In this document: positions 8,854 to 18,228 of the stretch, piece by piece
How the letters are laid out: each line of letters opens with the position of its first letter
Position numbering within the stretch: position 1 is the first letter of the stretch
NCBI RefSeq assembly: GCF_023072595.1
Contig: NZ_JALLGK010000002.1
Location: forward strand, 558,001-622,000
Reading direction: 5' to 3'
Length of the DNA: 64,000 bases
DNA from: Streptomyces sp. XM4193
GTDB taxonomy: Bacteria; Actinomycetota; Actinomycetes; Streptomycetales; Streptomycetaceae
Made by a program: the position numbers and the translations under genes
The notes under the pieces: generated by a model
What the model was told of the DNA's origin: nothing
Database searches by the model: none
Seen by the model: only the letters and a program-made list of their open reading frames with translations

Positions 8854-9924
8854 TCAGCCGCACTCGTACAGCCGGGCCGTGGCCCGCGCGGCCCGTGCCA
8901 TCCGCTCCCGCATCCGCGGCGGTGCGAGCACCTCCGCGTCGGGGCCGAGCGCCAGCAGCTGCCCGTACGCCACGTCCATCGTCTCGACCGGGAGCGTGAC
9001 GGTCAGCCGACCCCCCTCGGCGGGGCCGGCCGCGGCGAGAGCCTCCGCCACCGCGGTGCGGTCGCCGTGCACATGCGGCAGCCGCGCCGCGCCGGCCTCG
9101 GAGAGCCGAAGGGTGACGCTCTCGCGCAGCACCGAACGGGCGAAGGCCGCCGACTGCTCGGCCCAGAACGCGGGCAGGTCGAACTCCTCGTCACGGTCGA
9201 ACACCGTCTGACCGACCGTGACCCCGCCGATCCGGTCGATCCGGTAGATCCGCACCGCCGCGGTGGGGACCCGGGCGGCCAGGTACCAGACCCCTGCCTT
9301 GAGCACGAGGCCGTACGGCTCCAACTCCCGAACCACCTCCTTCCCCGCCTCCGGCGTGCCGGCGCGCTGCGTCCCGGCCTCCGGCGTTCCCGCCCCACCC
9401 GCCTCCGGCGTTCCCGCTTCGGGCGTCCCGGGCTCCGGCGGGCGCCTGCGGTAGCGCACCGTCACCCGCCGGTCGTCCCACACCGCTTCGGCGAGCGTCG
9501 GCAGCAGCTCGGGCGCCTGGGGCTCGCGCCACCAGCCGGGGGCGTCCAGATGGAAGCGCTGCGCCATGTTCGTACGGGCGTCGCGCAGCTCGGGGTTGAG
9601 TGCTGCCGACACCTTGAGCGCCGCGGCCGACGCGGCGTCGGCGAGCCCGAGGTCGCGCAGCGCGCTCGGCACTCCGGAGAGGAAGAGCGCTTCCGCCTCC
9701 TCGCGCCCCATGCCGGTCAGCCGGGTGCGGTACCCGCCCACCAGCCGGTACCCGCCCAGTCGGCCCCGGTCGGCGTAGACCGGCACACCCGCCTCGGAGA
9801 GGGCGGCCACGTCCCGGGCCACGGTGCGCTCGGAGACCTCCAGCTCGGCCGCGAGCTCGGCGGCGGTCAGGTGGCGGCGGGTCTGAAGCAGGAGCACCAT
9901 CTTGATGAGCCGAGAAGCACGCAT
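8854..9924 (-). CDS. HTH (DeoR-type) plus WYL domain transcriptional regulator
   Basis: 356-residue YafY-like regulator. Residues 1-60 form a winged HTH (LTAAELAAELEVSERTVARD); the WYL sensor domain follows with LKAGVWYLAAR and a C-terminal WCX region. Inside the WYL domain a low-complexity insert of about 30 residues carries repeated GTPEAG units, also visible as DNA repeats at about 9345-9440. WYL proteins usually sense nucleic acid or small ligands and often regulate a divergent gene, here the sodium symporter at 10064. CACAAT at 9931-9936 lies 6 nt before the ATG, with no Shine-Dalgarno, so it may be leaderless. Confidence 0.93.
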   Translation of the reverse strand: MRASRLIKMVLLLQTRRHLTAAELAAELEVSERTVARDVAALSEAGVPVYADRGRLGGYRLVGGYRTRLTGMGREEAEALFLSGVPSALRDLGLADAASAAALKVSAALNPELRDARTNMAQRFHLDAPGWWREPQAPELLPTLAEAVWDDRRVTVRYRRRPPEPGTPEAGTPEAGGAGTPEAGTQRAGTPEAGKEVVRELEPYGLVLKAGVWYLAARVPTAAVRIYRIDRIGGVTVGQTVFDRDEEFDLPAFWAEQSAAFARSVLRESVTLRLSEAGAARLPHVHGDRTAVAEALAAAGPAEGGRLTVTLPVETMDVAYGQLLALGPDAEVLAPPRMRERMARAARATARLYECG

Positions 9925-10063
9925 CGCCCCATTGTGCGGGCAGCCGCTGACAGCGTTCGCCCACCAACTACCCTCTTGCGCTGAACCGAACGCCGGCGGG
10001 GGATGTGACGGACCGACAACGCAGTTGACGTGCAGCCACCGCCAGTCAGCAAGGATGCAAACT

Positions 10064-11602
10064 ATGGCAACTAAACCCCGCGAACAGTGGGGCAGCCGCT
10101 ACGGATTCCTGATCGCCGCCATCGGTTCGGCGATCGGGCTCGGGAACATCTGGAGATTCCCCGCGGAGGCCTACCGCAACGGCGGCGGCGCCTTCGTCCT
10201 GCCCTACCTGATCGCCCTGGTGTCCGCCGGACTGCCGCTGCTGATCCTGGAGTACACGATCGGCCGCCGCTACCGGAAGTCCGCGCCAGCCGCGTACCGG
10301 GCGATGGCCAAACCCGCCCAGTTCATCGGCTGGTGGCAGGTGGCGATCTGCTTCGTCATCGCCACCTACTACGCGGTGATCCTGGCGTGGGCGGTGCGCT
10401 TCATCGGCTTCTCCTTCGGCGAGAAGTGGGGCGACGACCCGGACGGGTTCCTCTTCGACACCTTCCTCCAGCGGGCGGACACCCCGGGCAGCTTCGGCGG
10501 GTTCGTCTCGGGCGTCTTCTGGCCGCTGCTGGTGGTCTGGGTGATCACCCTGGTCATCCTGGCGCTCGGGGTGCGGCGCGGCATCGAGATGGCGAACAAG
10601 ATCTTCATGCCGATGCTCGTCGTCTTCTTCCTGATCCTGGTGGTCAGGGCCCTGACCCTGGACGGCGCGGTGGAGGGGCTGAACGCCTTCTTCACCCCGG
10701 ACTGGGACGCGCTGACCGACGGGGACGTGTGGGTGGCCGCCTACGGGCAGATCTTCTTCTCGCTCTCGGTCGGCTTCGGCATCATGATCACCTACGCCTC
10801 GTATCTGCGCAGCCGCTCCGATCTCAGCGGATCGGCGATGGTGGCCGGCCTGTCCAACTGCTCCTTCGAACTCCTCGCCGGCATCGGGGTGTTCTCCACC
10901 CTCGGCTTCATGGCGCAGGCGTCCGGGCTGCGGATCGAGGAGCTGGTGAGCGACGGGGTCGGACTGGCCTTCGTGGCGTTCCCGACGATCATCTCGCAGA
11001 TGCCCGCGGGCGCGTTCTTCGGCTTCCTCTTCTTCACCTCGCTGGTCATCGCCGGTCTGACCTCGCTGATCAGCATCGTGCAGGTCATCATCGCCGCGGT
11101 GGAGGACCGCACCGGCTGGGGGCGCGGTCGCACCGTGGCGATCGTCGGCGGTGCGACCGCGCTCGCCTCGCTGCTCGTGTACCCGCGCGAGGGCGGGCTC
11201 TACTTCCTGGACATCGCGGACCGGTTCATCAACCGCTACGGCATCGCGCTCGCCGGCCTCGTCGTACTGATCACCGTCGGCTGGATCCTGCGCAGGCTCA
11301 AGCAGCAGCAGGAGGAGGCGGACGCCACCTCGGCGATCCAGCTCGGCCGCTGGTGGCGCTTCTGCCTCGGGGTGATCACGCCGATCGTGCTGGCCGTCTT
11401 CCTCGTCGACTCGGTCCGCCAGGAACTCAACGAGAATTACGAGGGGTACAGCGACGGCTTCGTCCTTGCGGCCGGCTGGGGAGTCGCCGGAGGTGCGCTG
11501 CTCTTCGGCATCCTCGTGTCGCTGATCCCCTGGCGGCGCGAACCGGAACCGCCGCCGGTCTCCGTCGCCGACGTCGAGAAGAACGAGCGGAGTGGTAGCT
11601 GA
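10064..11602 (+). CDS. Sodium:neurotransmitter symporter family (NSS/SNF) amino-acid transporter
   Basis: About 512-residue polytopic membrane protein with a LeuT fold. TM1 carries the sodium/substrate signature IGSAIGLGNIWRFP; the NGGGAF motif follows in TM2; around 12 hydrophobic segments are visible. The downstream small subunit suggests a MetP-like methionine/alanine importer. Start at 10064 is preferred over the ATG at 10055 because AAGGA (10051-10055) then lies 8 nt upstream. The stop codon overlaps the start of the small-subunit gene, so translation is coupled. The WYL regulator is divergent and 139 nt away, a candidate regulator. Confidence 0.93.
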   Translation: MATKPREQWGSRYGFLIAAIGSAIGLGNIWRFPAEAYRNGGGAFVLPYLIALVSAGLPLLILEYTIGRRYRKSAPAAYRAMAKPAQFIGWWQVAICFVIATYYAVILAWAVRFIGFSFGEKWGDDPDGFLFDTFLQRADTPGSFGGFVSGVFWPLLVVWVITLVILALGVRRGIEMANKIFMPMLVVFFLILVVRALTLDGAVEGLNAFFTPDWDALTDGDVWVAAYGQIFFSLSVGFGIMITYASYLRSRSDLSGSAMVAGLSNCSFELLAGIGVFSTLGFMAQASGLRIEELVSDGVGLAFVAFPTIISQMPAGAFFGFLFFTSLVIAGLTSLISIVQVIIAAVEDRTGWGRGRTVAIVGGATALASLLVYPREGGLYFLDIADRFINRYGIALAGLVVLITVGWILRRLKQQQEEADATSAIQLGRWWRFCLGVITPIVLAVFLVDSVRQELNENYEGYSDGFVLAAGWGVAGGALLFGILVSLIPWRREPEPPPVSVADVEKNERSGS

Positions 11603-11811
11603 TGGGCGCCAGCGCGATCATGATGATGGTCTTCGCCATCCTGCTGCTGTGGGGTGGCATGGTCGCCGCCATCCTCAAACTGCGCAGCCACCCCGAGGAG
11701 CCCGAACCCGACGAGGAGCCGGGAGGCACGGGCCACGACGGGCCGCAGGGCAGCGACGGGCCGCAGGGGTACGACGGGCCGAAGGGGTACGGCGCACATC
11801 CGCGCCCCTGA
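11602..11811 (+). CDS. MetS-type small subunit of NSS amino-acid importer
   Basis: 69 residues: one N-terminal transmembrane helix (residues 5-25, MMMVFAILLLWGGMVAAIL) and a hydrophilic tail with DGPQG/DGPKG repeats. This matches the methionine/alanine importer small-subunit family, whose Corynebacterium member MetS is needed for function of the large NSS subunit MetP. Its ATG overlaps the TGA of the transporter gene by one base, strong context support. The repeated Gly/Pro tail is longer than in minimal members. Confidence 0.88.
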   Translation: MGASAIMMMVFAILLLWGGMVAAILKLRSHPEEPEPDEEPGGTGHDGPQGSDGPQGYDGPKGYGAHPRP

Positions 11812-11835
11812 CCGCCGCACACCCCACGCACACGC

Positions 11836-11874
11836 GAAGGTGCCCCGGAACTCACCGAGTTCCGGGGCACCTTC
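11836..11874. terminator. Bidirectional terminator, 18-bp perfect stem
   Basis: Arms 11836-11853 and 11857-11874 are perfectly complementary with a 3-nt loop. It sits between convergent genes (metS-like and aceE) and should end both. Confidence 0.85.
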
Positions 11875-11913
11875 ACCGTGGTGTGGTTGCTGCTCGCGCG
11901 TGCGCGCGGGCGA

Positions 11914-14604
11914 TCATGCGAGCCCGTACTCCTGGGCCGCCTTCCGCACGGTCTCGTGCTTGACCTCGCCGCGACGGGCGAGCTGGGCGAGCGCCGCCAC
12001 CGCGATGGACTGGGCGTCCACGCCGAAGTGGCGGCGGGCGTTGTCCCTGGTGTCGGAGAGACCGAAGCCGTCGGTGCCCAGCGAGGTGTACTCCTGCGGC
12101 ACCCACTGGCTGATCTGGTCCGGCACCTGCCGCATCCAGTCGCTGACCGCCAGCACCGGACCGGGCGCACCCTCCAGCGCCCTGGTCACGTACGGAGTCC
12201 GCTCCTCGCCGCGCAGCAGTGCGGCGTCGCACTCCATCGCGTCGCGGCGCAGCTCGCCCCAGGAGGTGGCGGACCAGACGTCCGCGCTGACGCCCCACTG
12301 CTCGGCCAGCAGGCGCTGTGCCTCCAGCACCCAGTGGATCGCCGTGCCCGAGGCCAGCAGCTGGATCTTGGGCGTCTCCGCCTGCGCCTCGCCCTCGTTG
12401 AAGCGGTAGAGGCCGCGGACGATGCCCTCCTCCACGCCCTCGGGCATGGCGGGCTGGGGCTTGGGCTCGTTGTACACGGTGAGGTAGTAGAAGACGTTCT
12501 GGTCCTCGCCGGTGTCCGGGCCGTACATCCTGCGCAGACCCTCGCGCACGATCACACCGATCTCGTACGCGAACGCGGGGTCGTAGGAGAGCGCCGCCGG
12601 GTTCGTCGAGGCGATCAGCGGGGAGTGGCCGTCGGCGTGCTGGAGGCCCTCACCGGTGAGCGTGGTGCGCCCGGCCGTCGCACCGACGACGAAGCCGCGG
12701 CCCAACTGGTCGCCCAGCGCCCAGAACTGGTCGGCCGTCCGCTGCCAGCCGAACATCGAGTAGAAGATGTAGAAGGGGATCATCGGCTCGCCGTGCGTCG
12801 CGTACGACGTGGCGGCGGCCGTGAAGTCCGCCATGGCGCCGGCCTCGGTGATCCCCTCGTTGAGGATCTGGCCGTCCCTGGCCTCCTTGTAGTACATCAA
12901 CTGGTCGCGGTCGACCGGGTCGTAGGTCTGGCCCAGCGGCGAGTAGATGCCGGCCGAGGGGAACAGCGCCTCCATGCCGAAGGTCCGCGCCTCGTCCGGC
13001 ACGATCGGCACCCAGCGCCGGCCGGTCTCCTTGTCCCGCATCAGGTCCTTGACCAGCCGGACGAACGCCATCGTGGTGGCGATCTCCTGCGAACCCGAGC
13101 CCTTCTCCAGGGACTTGAACGACCGCTCCGCCGGCTCCGGAAGCGCCACCGGATGCACCTTGCGGGCCGGCGCGGGGCCGCCGAGCTCGGCCCGGCGCTC
13201 CTGCAGGTAGCGCACCTCGGGGGAGTCCGCGCCCGGATGCGCGTACGGGACGAGGTCCTCGTCCAGCGCGGAGTCCGGGATCGGCAGCTCCAGCAGGTCC
13301 CGCATGGCGCGGAACTCCTTGCCGGAGAGCTTCTTCATCTGGTGGTTGGCGTTGCGGGACTCGAAGCCCGGGCCGAGGGTCCAGCCCTTGACGGTCTGCG
13401 CCAGGATCACCGTCGGCGCGCCCTTGTGGGCCAGGGCCGCGCGGTAGGCGGCGTACACCTTCCGCGGCTCGTGGCCGCCGCGGGAGGTGTGGAAGCACTC
13501 CACGATCCGGTCGTCGCCGACGAGCTTCGCCAGCTCCGCGAGCGCCGGCTCGGCGCCGAAGAAGTGCTCGCGGATGTAGGCGACGTCACGGGTGGCGTAG
13601 GTCTGGAACTGGGCGTCGGGCACCTCGCGCAGGCGCCGCAGCAGCGCGCCGTTCGTGTCCAGCCGGAACAGCTCGTCCCAGGCGCTGCCCCACAGCGACT
13701 TGACCACGTTCCAGCCGGCGGCACGGAACTGGGTCTCCAGCTCGCGCACGATCTTGAAGTTGGCGCGGACCGGTCCGTCCAGGCGCTGGAGGTTGCAGTT
13801 GATGACGAAGGTGAGGTTGTCCAGCCCCTCCCGCCCGGCGAGGGCCAGTGCGGCCGTGGACTCGGGCTCGTCCATCTCGCCGTCGCCCAGGAAGGCCCAG
13901 ACGTGCGAGGTGGAGGTGTCCTTGATGCCGCGGTGCTCCAGGTACCGGTTGAACCGGGCCTGGTAGATCGCCGACAGCGGGCCGAGGCCCATCGAGACGG
14001 TGGGGAACTCCCACATCCACGGCAGCCGCCGGGGGTGCGGGTAGGAGGGTATGCCGTTGCCGCCGGACTCCTGGCGGAAGTTGTCCAGCTGAGCCTCGCT
14101 CAGCCGGCCGTCCAGGAAGGCGCGGGCGTAGATGCCGGGGGAGGCGTGGCCCTGGATGTAGAGCTGGTCGCCCGAGGCGCCGCCGCCGGCGAGGTCGTCC
14201 TTGCCGCGGAAGAAGTGCTGGAAGCCGATCTCGTACAGCCAGGCGGCGGAGGCGAAGGTGGCGATGTGTCCGCCGACGCCGTACCGGGAGCCGCGGGTGA
14301 CCATCGCCGCGGCGTTCCACCGGTTCCACGCGGTGATGCGCGACTCCATCGCCTGGTCGCCGGGGAAGTCCGGCTCGGCGGCGGTGGGGACGGTGTTGAC
14401 GTACTCCGACTCCAGCAGGGGCGGCACACCCAGATCACTGAGCCGGGCGTGCTCCACGGTCCTGCGCACCAGGTAGTTGGCGCGCTGCGGACCCGCGGCC
14501 CGGGCTACGGCGTCCAGGGACTCGCGCCACTCGGCGGTCTCCTGGGGGTCGCGGTCCGGGAGCTGGTCGAGCTCGCTCGCCCGCGTCGTTACGGGGTCGG
14601 TCAT
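11914..14604 (-). CDS. aceE: Pyruvate dehydrogenase E1 component, homodimeric type
   Basis: 896-residue thiamine-diphosphate enzyme that decarboxylates pyruvate and passes the acetyl unit to a lipoyl E2. Length and sequence fit the homodimeric AceE family (about 890). The ThDP/Mg motif is seen as LGDGEMDEPE followed by NCNLQRLDG; the C-terminal half has TGEGLQHADGHS, with a conserved active-site His. In actinobacteria AceE works with a shared E2 (SucB-like) and Lpd, both encoded 2-5 kb away in the same orientation. A GntR/FCD regulator lies upstream. No E2 gene follows directly, so the transcript appears monocistronic. Confidence 0.98.
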   Translation of the reverse strand: MTDPVTTRASELDQLPDRDPQETAEWRESLDAVARAAGPQRANYLVRRTVEHARLSDLGVPPLLESEYVNTVPTAAEPDFPGDQAMESRITAWNRWNAAAMVTRGSRYGVGGHIATFASAAWLYEIGFQHFFRGKDDLAGGGASGDQLYIQGHASPGIYARAFLDGRLSEAQLDNFRQESGGNGIPSYPHPRRLPWMWEFPTVSMGLGPLSAIYQARFNRYLEHRGIKDTSTSHVWAFLGDGEMDEPESTAALALAGREGLDNLTFVINCNLQRLDGPVRANFKIVRELETQFRAAGWNVVKSLWGSAWDELFRLDTNGALLRRLREVPDAQFQTYATRDVAYIREHFFGAEPALAELAKLVGDDRIVECFHTSRGGHEPRKVYAAYRAALAHKGAPTVILAQTVKGWTLGPGFESRNANHQMKKLSGKEFRAMRDLLELPIPDSALDEDLVPYAHPGADSPEVRYLQERRAELGGPAPARKVHPVALPEPAERSFKSLEKGSGSQEIATTMAFVRLVKDLMRDKETGRRWVPIVPDEARTFGMEALFPSAGIYSPLGQTYDPVDRDQLMYYKEARDGQILNEGITEAGAMADFTAAATSYATHGEPMIPFYIFYSMFGWQRTADQFWALGDQLGRGFVVGATAGRTTLTGEGLQHADGHSPLIASTNPAALSYDPAFAYEIGVIVREGLRRMYGPDTGEDQNVFYYLTVYNEPKPQPAMPEGVEEGIVRGLYRFNEGEAQAETPKIQLLASGTAIHWVLEAQRLLAEQWGVSADVWSATSWGELRRDAMECDAALLRGEERTPYVTRALEGAPGPVLAVSDWMRQVPDQISQWVPQEYTSLGTDGFGLSDTRDNARRHFGVDAQSIAVAALAQLARRGEVKHETVRKAAQEYGLA

Positions 14605-14817
14605 GAGGCCGCCTTCCGGGATGGGGACGGTGAGGGGTGGTCTTGGCAGGTGTTGCCGAGCGGGGGCAGGACAGGGGTGGGCCCCGCGCTGGTGACTGTA
14701 ATCCCGATCGATGATCGATCAAAGAGGGGGAAGAGTAAAACCCTGTCTGAGCAGCGAAATTGGCATGGCGTGCCCAAGTGGAGGGCACGCAGTGCAGGGG
14801 CAAAGCGAATGAAAACA

Positions 14818-14843
14818 GGCACTCGCGGAGGGGTGCGAGTGCC
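14818..14843 (-). terminator. Terminator of the GntR-regulator gene
   Basis: GGCACTCGC / GCGAGTGCC, a 9-bp stem with an 8-nt loop; read on the minus strand it is followed by TGTTTTC. It lies downstream of the regulator gene ending at 15040. Confidence 0.7.
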
Positions 14844-14954
14844 CGTTTCTGCTTCTGTGTGGAGCGGGACGCGAGCGGGCACCACCGCGGCACACCGGGG
14901 TGCGGTGCGCGCGGGTGCCGACGGGCCCGAGCCCGGCCCCGGACCTGCGGGCTC

Positions 14955-15030
14955 GGCCTGCGCGGCCGGCTGACGGCCTGCGCGGCCGGCTGACGGGCGG
15001 CCGGCCGGCTGACGGGCGGCCGGCCGGCGG
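14955..15030. repeat. GC-rich tandem repeat block, about four units of 19-20 bp
   Basis: GGCCTGCGCGGCCGGCTGAC occurs exactly at 14955-14974 and 14975-14994, then GGGCGGCCGGCCGGCTGAC at 14995-15013 and a partial copy to about 15030. It is just downstream of the GntR gene. Confidence 0.75.
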
Positions 15031-15039
15031 GCGGGCGCC

Positions 15040-15663
15040 TCAGGCGCGCGGAGCGCAGCCGAGCACGTGGTCCTTCACCAGCCGCGCCACGTTCGGGTCC
15101 TTGCCGCGGAAGGCCGCCACCACCTGCTCGTGCTCCTCGGCGTAGGACTCCTGCACGGTGCCGAGCCAGCGGATCGAGAGCGCGGTCCACACCTCGATGC
15201 CCAGCGACTCCCAGGTGTGCAGCAGCACGCTGTTGCCCGAGGCCCGCACCAGCTCGCGGTGGAAGGCGACCGTGTGGCGCACCTGTGCCTCGCCGTCTCC
15301 CGCCGCGTCCGCCTCGTAGAGCGCCGCGACGTGCGGCTCCAGCACCGAGACGTCCTCGGCCAGCCTCGGCGCGGCCAGCTCGGCCGCCATCTGCTCCAGC
15401 CCGGCCCGCACGGGGTAGATCTCCTCCAGGTCCGCGGCGGTCAGCGCCCGTACCCGTACGCCCTTGTTCGGCACCGACTCGATGATGCGCAGCGCCTCCA
15501 GCTCGCGCAGAGCCTCGCGCACCGGCGTCTGGCTGACCTCCAACTCGGCCGCGACACGGCGCTCCACGATGCGCTCGCCCGGTTTCCAGCGCCCACTGAC
15601 GATGCCCTCCACCAGGTGCTCGTGGATCTGCTCGCGCAGCGAGTGGACGACGGGCGGTGTCAT
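15040..15663 (-). CDS. GntR-family regulator with FCD domain
   Basis: 207 residues: winged HTH in the first 70 (VERRVAAELEVSQTPVREALRELEALRII is the recognition region) and an all-helical FCD effector domain. FCD ligands are typically organic acids such as lactate or pyruvate, and PdhR-like members control pyruvate dehydrogenase. Its position directly upstream of aceE on the same strand suggests it regulates aceE; this is inference. The ATG at 15663 has a good GGAGGAG site. The region before it has a GTACATTACGG / ATTGTCAGTGG area that could contain its own operator. Confidence 0.92.
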   Translation of the reverse strand: MTPPVVHSLREQIHEHLVEGIVSGRWKPGERIVERRVAAELEVSQTPVREALRELEALRIIESVPNKGVRVRALTAADLEEIYPVRAGLEQMAAELAAPRLAEDVSVLEPHVAALYEADAAGDGEAQVRHTVAFHRELVRASGNSVLLHTWESLGIEVWTALSIRWLGTVQESYAEEHEQVVAAFRGKDPNVARLVKDHVLGCAPRA

Positions 15664-15828
15664 GGGCCTACTCCTCCGTAATGTACGAGGCCACTGACAA
15701 TACGGCGCAGCTGCCTCCAGGAGCGCTCGGAGCGGCGACCGGAGCCGCGTTGCGAGAAGGCTCACCTTCCCCGGCCCCCTCCGGCACGGCGCACGGGCGG
15801 CGCGCGGGGGCGGCGGTTCAATGAACCC

Positions 15829-16323
15829 ATGTCGTACCGGAACGCAGTCCTGGAGCGGCGGATCGCCGCCCCGGTGGAGACGGTGTGGAACCTGCTGACC
15901 TCGTCGGAGGCGGGCGTCCGCCCGGACGGGCTGAGCGCGGGACGGGGCCCGGAGCCCGGGACGTTCGGGGTGGGCACCAGCAGGTGGCAGACCCGGTGGG
16001 TCAACGGCCGCCCGGTCACCGCCGAACTCCTGGTGACCCGCTGCGTCCCCGGGGCCGGGTACGTCGTGGAGCCCGCCACCAGCGGCGCCGCGGCCTGGTC
16101 GGTGGAGTACGCGCTGCTGAGCCGCGTCGGCGAGGGCGCCGCCGAGGGCCCTGCCGACGGCACGCTGCTGCGCGCGACGGTGCGCACCGCCGAGCCGGGG
16201 CGCCTGGCCAGGCTGCTGGCCCGGGTGCGGACGCCGACCCTCGCCGCGGCCGTACGGCAGGCGGTGCACGACGAACTGGCGGCGGTGGACGCCGCCTGCC
16301 GCGGGCGCGAACCGGCGGAGTGA
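15829..16323 (+). CDS. SRPBCC (START-like) superfamily protein
   Basis: 164 residues with the START-like opening IAAPVETVWNLLTS found in polyketide cyclase/dehydrase-like and AHSA1-type proteins, and a C-terminal helix. Such proteins bind hydrophobic ligands in a helix-grip fold. No specific ligand or partner is indicated. No Shine-Dalgarno is visible. The gene is divergent from the GntR gene and convergent with sucB, sharing the long terminator at 16350-16401. Confidence 0.7.
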   Translation: MSYRNAVLERRIAAPVETVWNLLTSSEAGVRPDGLSAGRGPEPGTFGVGTSRWQTRWVNGRPVTAELLVTRCVPGAGYVVEPATSGAAAWSVEYALLSRVGEGAAEGPADGTLLRATVRTAEPGRLARLLARVRTPTLAAAVRQAVHDELAAVDAACRGREPAE

Positions 16324-16349
16324 GCGCCGGCGCACAGCCGCTCACGCAG

Positions 16350-16401
16350 ATGAGGGTGGCCCCGTCCCGGAGCCGGAAGCTCGGGACGGGGCCACCCTCA
16401 T
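16350..16401. terminator. Bidirectional terminator, 20-bp perfect stem
   Basis: Arms 16350-16369 and 16382-16401 pair perfectly with a 12-nt loop, between the convergent SRPBCC gene and sucB. Confidence 0.85.
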
Positions 16402-16417
16402 GCGGTGGAGAGCGGGG

Positions 16418-18175
16418 CTACAGGCCCAGCTCGCCCTCGAACTCGCCTGCCTCCAGGCGGGCCTTGACGTCGCCCAGGTAGCGGGCGGCGTCCGCGCCGT
16501 CGACCAGCTGGTGGTCGTAGGACAGGGTCAGGTAGACCATGTCGCGGATCGCGATGGTCTCACCCAGGTCCGGGTGGTTGACGACCATCGGGCGGCGCAC
16601 GGTGGCGCCGATGCCGAGCTCGGCGACCTGCGGGTAGTTCACGATGATCGTGTCGAACAGCGCACCGCGCGAACCGGTGTTGCTGATCGTGAACGTACCG
16701 CCGGACATGTCGTCCGGGCTGAGCCCGCCGGAGCGGACCTTGCCGGCCAGCTCGGCGGTCTTCTTGGCGATGCCCGCCAGGTTGAGGTCGCCCGCACCCT
16801 TGATGACCGGGACCATCAGGCCCTTCTCGGAGTCGACGGCGATGCCGACGTTCTCCGTGTCGTGGTACGTGACGGTGCCGTCGTCGTTGATCTTGGCGTT
16901 GATGGCCGGGTGGGCCTTCAACGCCTCGGCGGCGGCCTTCACGAAGAAGGGCATCGGCGAGAGCTTGACGCCCTCGCGCGCGGCGAAGCCCTCCTTGGCC
17001 TGGGCGCGCAGCCGCATGACCCGGGTGACGTCGACCTCCACGACGGTGGACAGCTGCGCCTGCTTCTGCAGCGCCTCCACCATCTTGGCGGCGATCACCT
17101 TGCGGATCCGCGACATCGGCACCGTCTGGCCGCGCAGCGGCGAGACCTCGAGCTTCGGCGTGCGCGGAGCCGACGACGCGGGCGCCGAAGGTGCCTGCGC
17201 GGCCTGGGACTTGGCGGCCTCGGCGGCCTCCAGGACGTCCTGCTTGCGGATACGACCGCCGACGCCGCTGCCCTTGACGCTGCTCAGGTCCACGCCGTTC
17301 TCACCGGCGAGCTTGCGCACCAGCGGAGTGACGTACGCGCCCTCGCCCGCGGGAGCGGACGCAGGAGCGGACGCCGGGGCGGCGGGGGCCTGCGCCGGCG
17401 CGGGAGCCGGTGCGGGCGCGGGGGCCTGCTTGGCGGGCGCGGGCGCGGGCGCCGGAGTGGGCTCGGGCTTGGGCGCCGGAGCGGGCTCCGGGGCGGGCGC
17501 CGGCTCGGGCTGCGCGGCCGGGGCCTGCTGCTCGGGCGCCGGTGCGGCTGCCGGGGCGGGCGAGCCGGAGCCGATGACCGCCAGCTTGGCGCCCACCTCG
17601 GCCGTCTCGTCCTCGCCGACGACGATCTCCAGCAGAGTGCCGGAGGTCGGGGCCGGGATCTCGGTGTCGACCTTGTCCGTCGACACCTCCAGCAGCGGCT
17701 CGTCCTCGGCGACCTCGTCGCCGACCTCCTTGAGCCAGCGGGTGACGGTGCCCTCGGTGACGCTCTCGCCGAGCGCCGGCAGCACGACCTCGGTGCCCTC
17801 GGCGGAGCCGCCCTGCGGCGCGGCGGGAGCGGCCTCGGCCTGCGCGGCCGGGGCCTGCTGCGGCTCCGGAGCGGGCTCGGGGGCCTGCTCCGGCTCCGGC
17901 TGTGCGGCCGGGGCCTGCTGGGCGGCGGGGGCGCCGGAACCGTCGTCGATCAGTGCCAGCTCGGAGCCGACCTCGACCGTCTCGTCCTCGGCGACCTTGA
18001 TGGCCGACAGCACACCCGACACGGGGGCCGGGATCTCGGTGTCGACCTTGTCGGTGGAGACCTCGAGCAACGGCTCGTCGGCCTCGACTTGCTCACCCTC
18101 GGCTTTCAGCCAGCGGGTGACGGTGCCCTCGGTGACGCTCTCGCCGAGCGCCGGCAGGGTTACGGAAACCGCCAT
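16418..18175 (-). CDS. sucB: Dihydrolipoamide acyltransferase, 2-oxoglutarate dehydrogenase E2
   Basis: 585 residues. Two lipoyl domains (about 1-80 and 128-205) with lipoylated Lys in STDKVDTE at K43 and K168; a long Ala/Pro/Glu/Gln linker after each; a peripheral-subunit-binding domain at about 281-320 ([10 protein letters not shown]...[14 protein letters not shown]); and a C-terminal acyltransferase domain with the catalytic HxxxDG as [10 protein letters not shown]. It transfers succinyl or acetyl groups from lipoyl to CoA. Actinobacterial E2 of this type is thought to serve both pyruvate and 2-oxoglutarate E1 enzymes. It is 53 nt downstream of lpdA, with AAGGAG before the ATG. Confidence 0.95.
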   Translation of the reverse strand: MAVSVTLPALGESVTEGTVTRWLKAEGEQVEADEPLLEVSTDKVDTEIPAPVSGVLSAIKVAEDETVEVGSELALIDDGSGAPAAQQAPAAQPEPEQAPEPAPEPQQAPAAQAEAAPAAPQGGSAEGTEVVLPALGESVTEGTVTRWLKEVGDEVAEDEPLLEVSTDKVDTEIPAPTSGTLLEIVVGEDETAEVGAKLAVIGSGSPAPAAAPAPEQQAPAAQPEPAPAPEPAPAPKPEPTPAPAPAPAKQAPAPAPAPAPAQAPAAPASAPASAPAGEGAYVTPLVRKLAGENGVDLSSVKGSGVGGRIRKQDVLEAAEAAKSQAAQAPSAPASSAPRTPKLEVSPLRGQTVPMSRIRKVIAAKMVEALQKQAQLSTVVEVDVTRVMRLRAQAKEGFAAREGVKLSPMPFFVKAAAEALKAHPAINAKINDDGTVTYHDTENVGIAVDSEKGLMVPVIKGAGDLNLAGIAKKTAELAGKVRSGGLSPDDMSGGTFTISNTGSRGALFDTIIVNYPQVAELGIGATVRRPMVVNHPDLGETIAIRDMVYLTLSYDHQLVDGADAARYLGDVKARLEAGEFEGELGL

Positions 18176-18228
18176 GGTTTCGGTTGCTCCTTACGAATTG
18201 CGGAAGTGGAGTCGCGCCCGACGTGACG

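Larger units (their letters stand above)
14605..15039. promoter_or_regulatory. aceE upstream region with palindrome and paired hairpins
   Basis: 435 nt without a gene. From aceE outward: a TGATCGATCA palindrome (14712-14721) about 110 nt before the aceE start, a T-rich CTTTGATC patch, a hairpin with arms GCGTGCCC / GGGCACGC (14768-14790), the GntR-gene terminator (14818-14843), and a GC-rich repeat block (14955-15030). The palindrome is a candidate operator; which protein binds it is not visible. Confidence 0.5.

Noticed and set aside
11878..14973. A 1031-codon open plus-strand frame antisense to aceE
   Set aside because: The product is Arg/Gly/Val-rich with no motif; the AceE protein on the other strand is certain. 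Such antisense open frames are normal at this GC.
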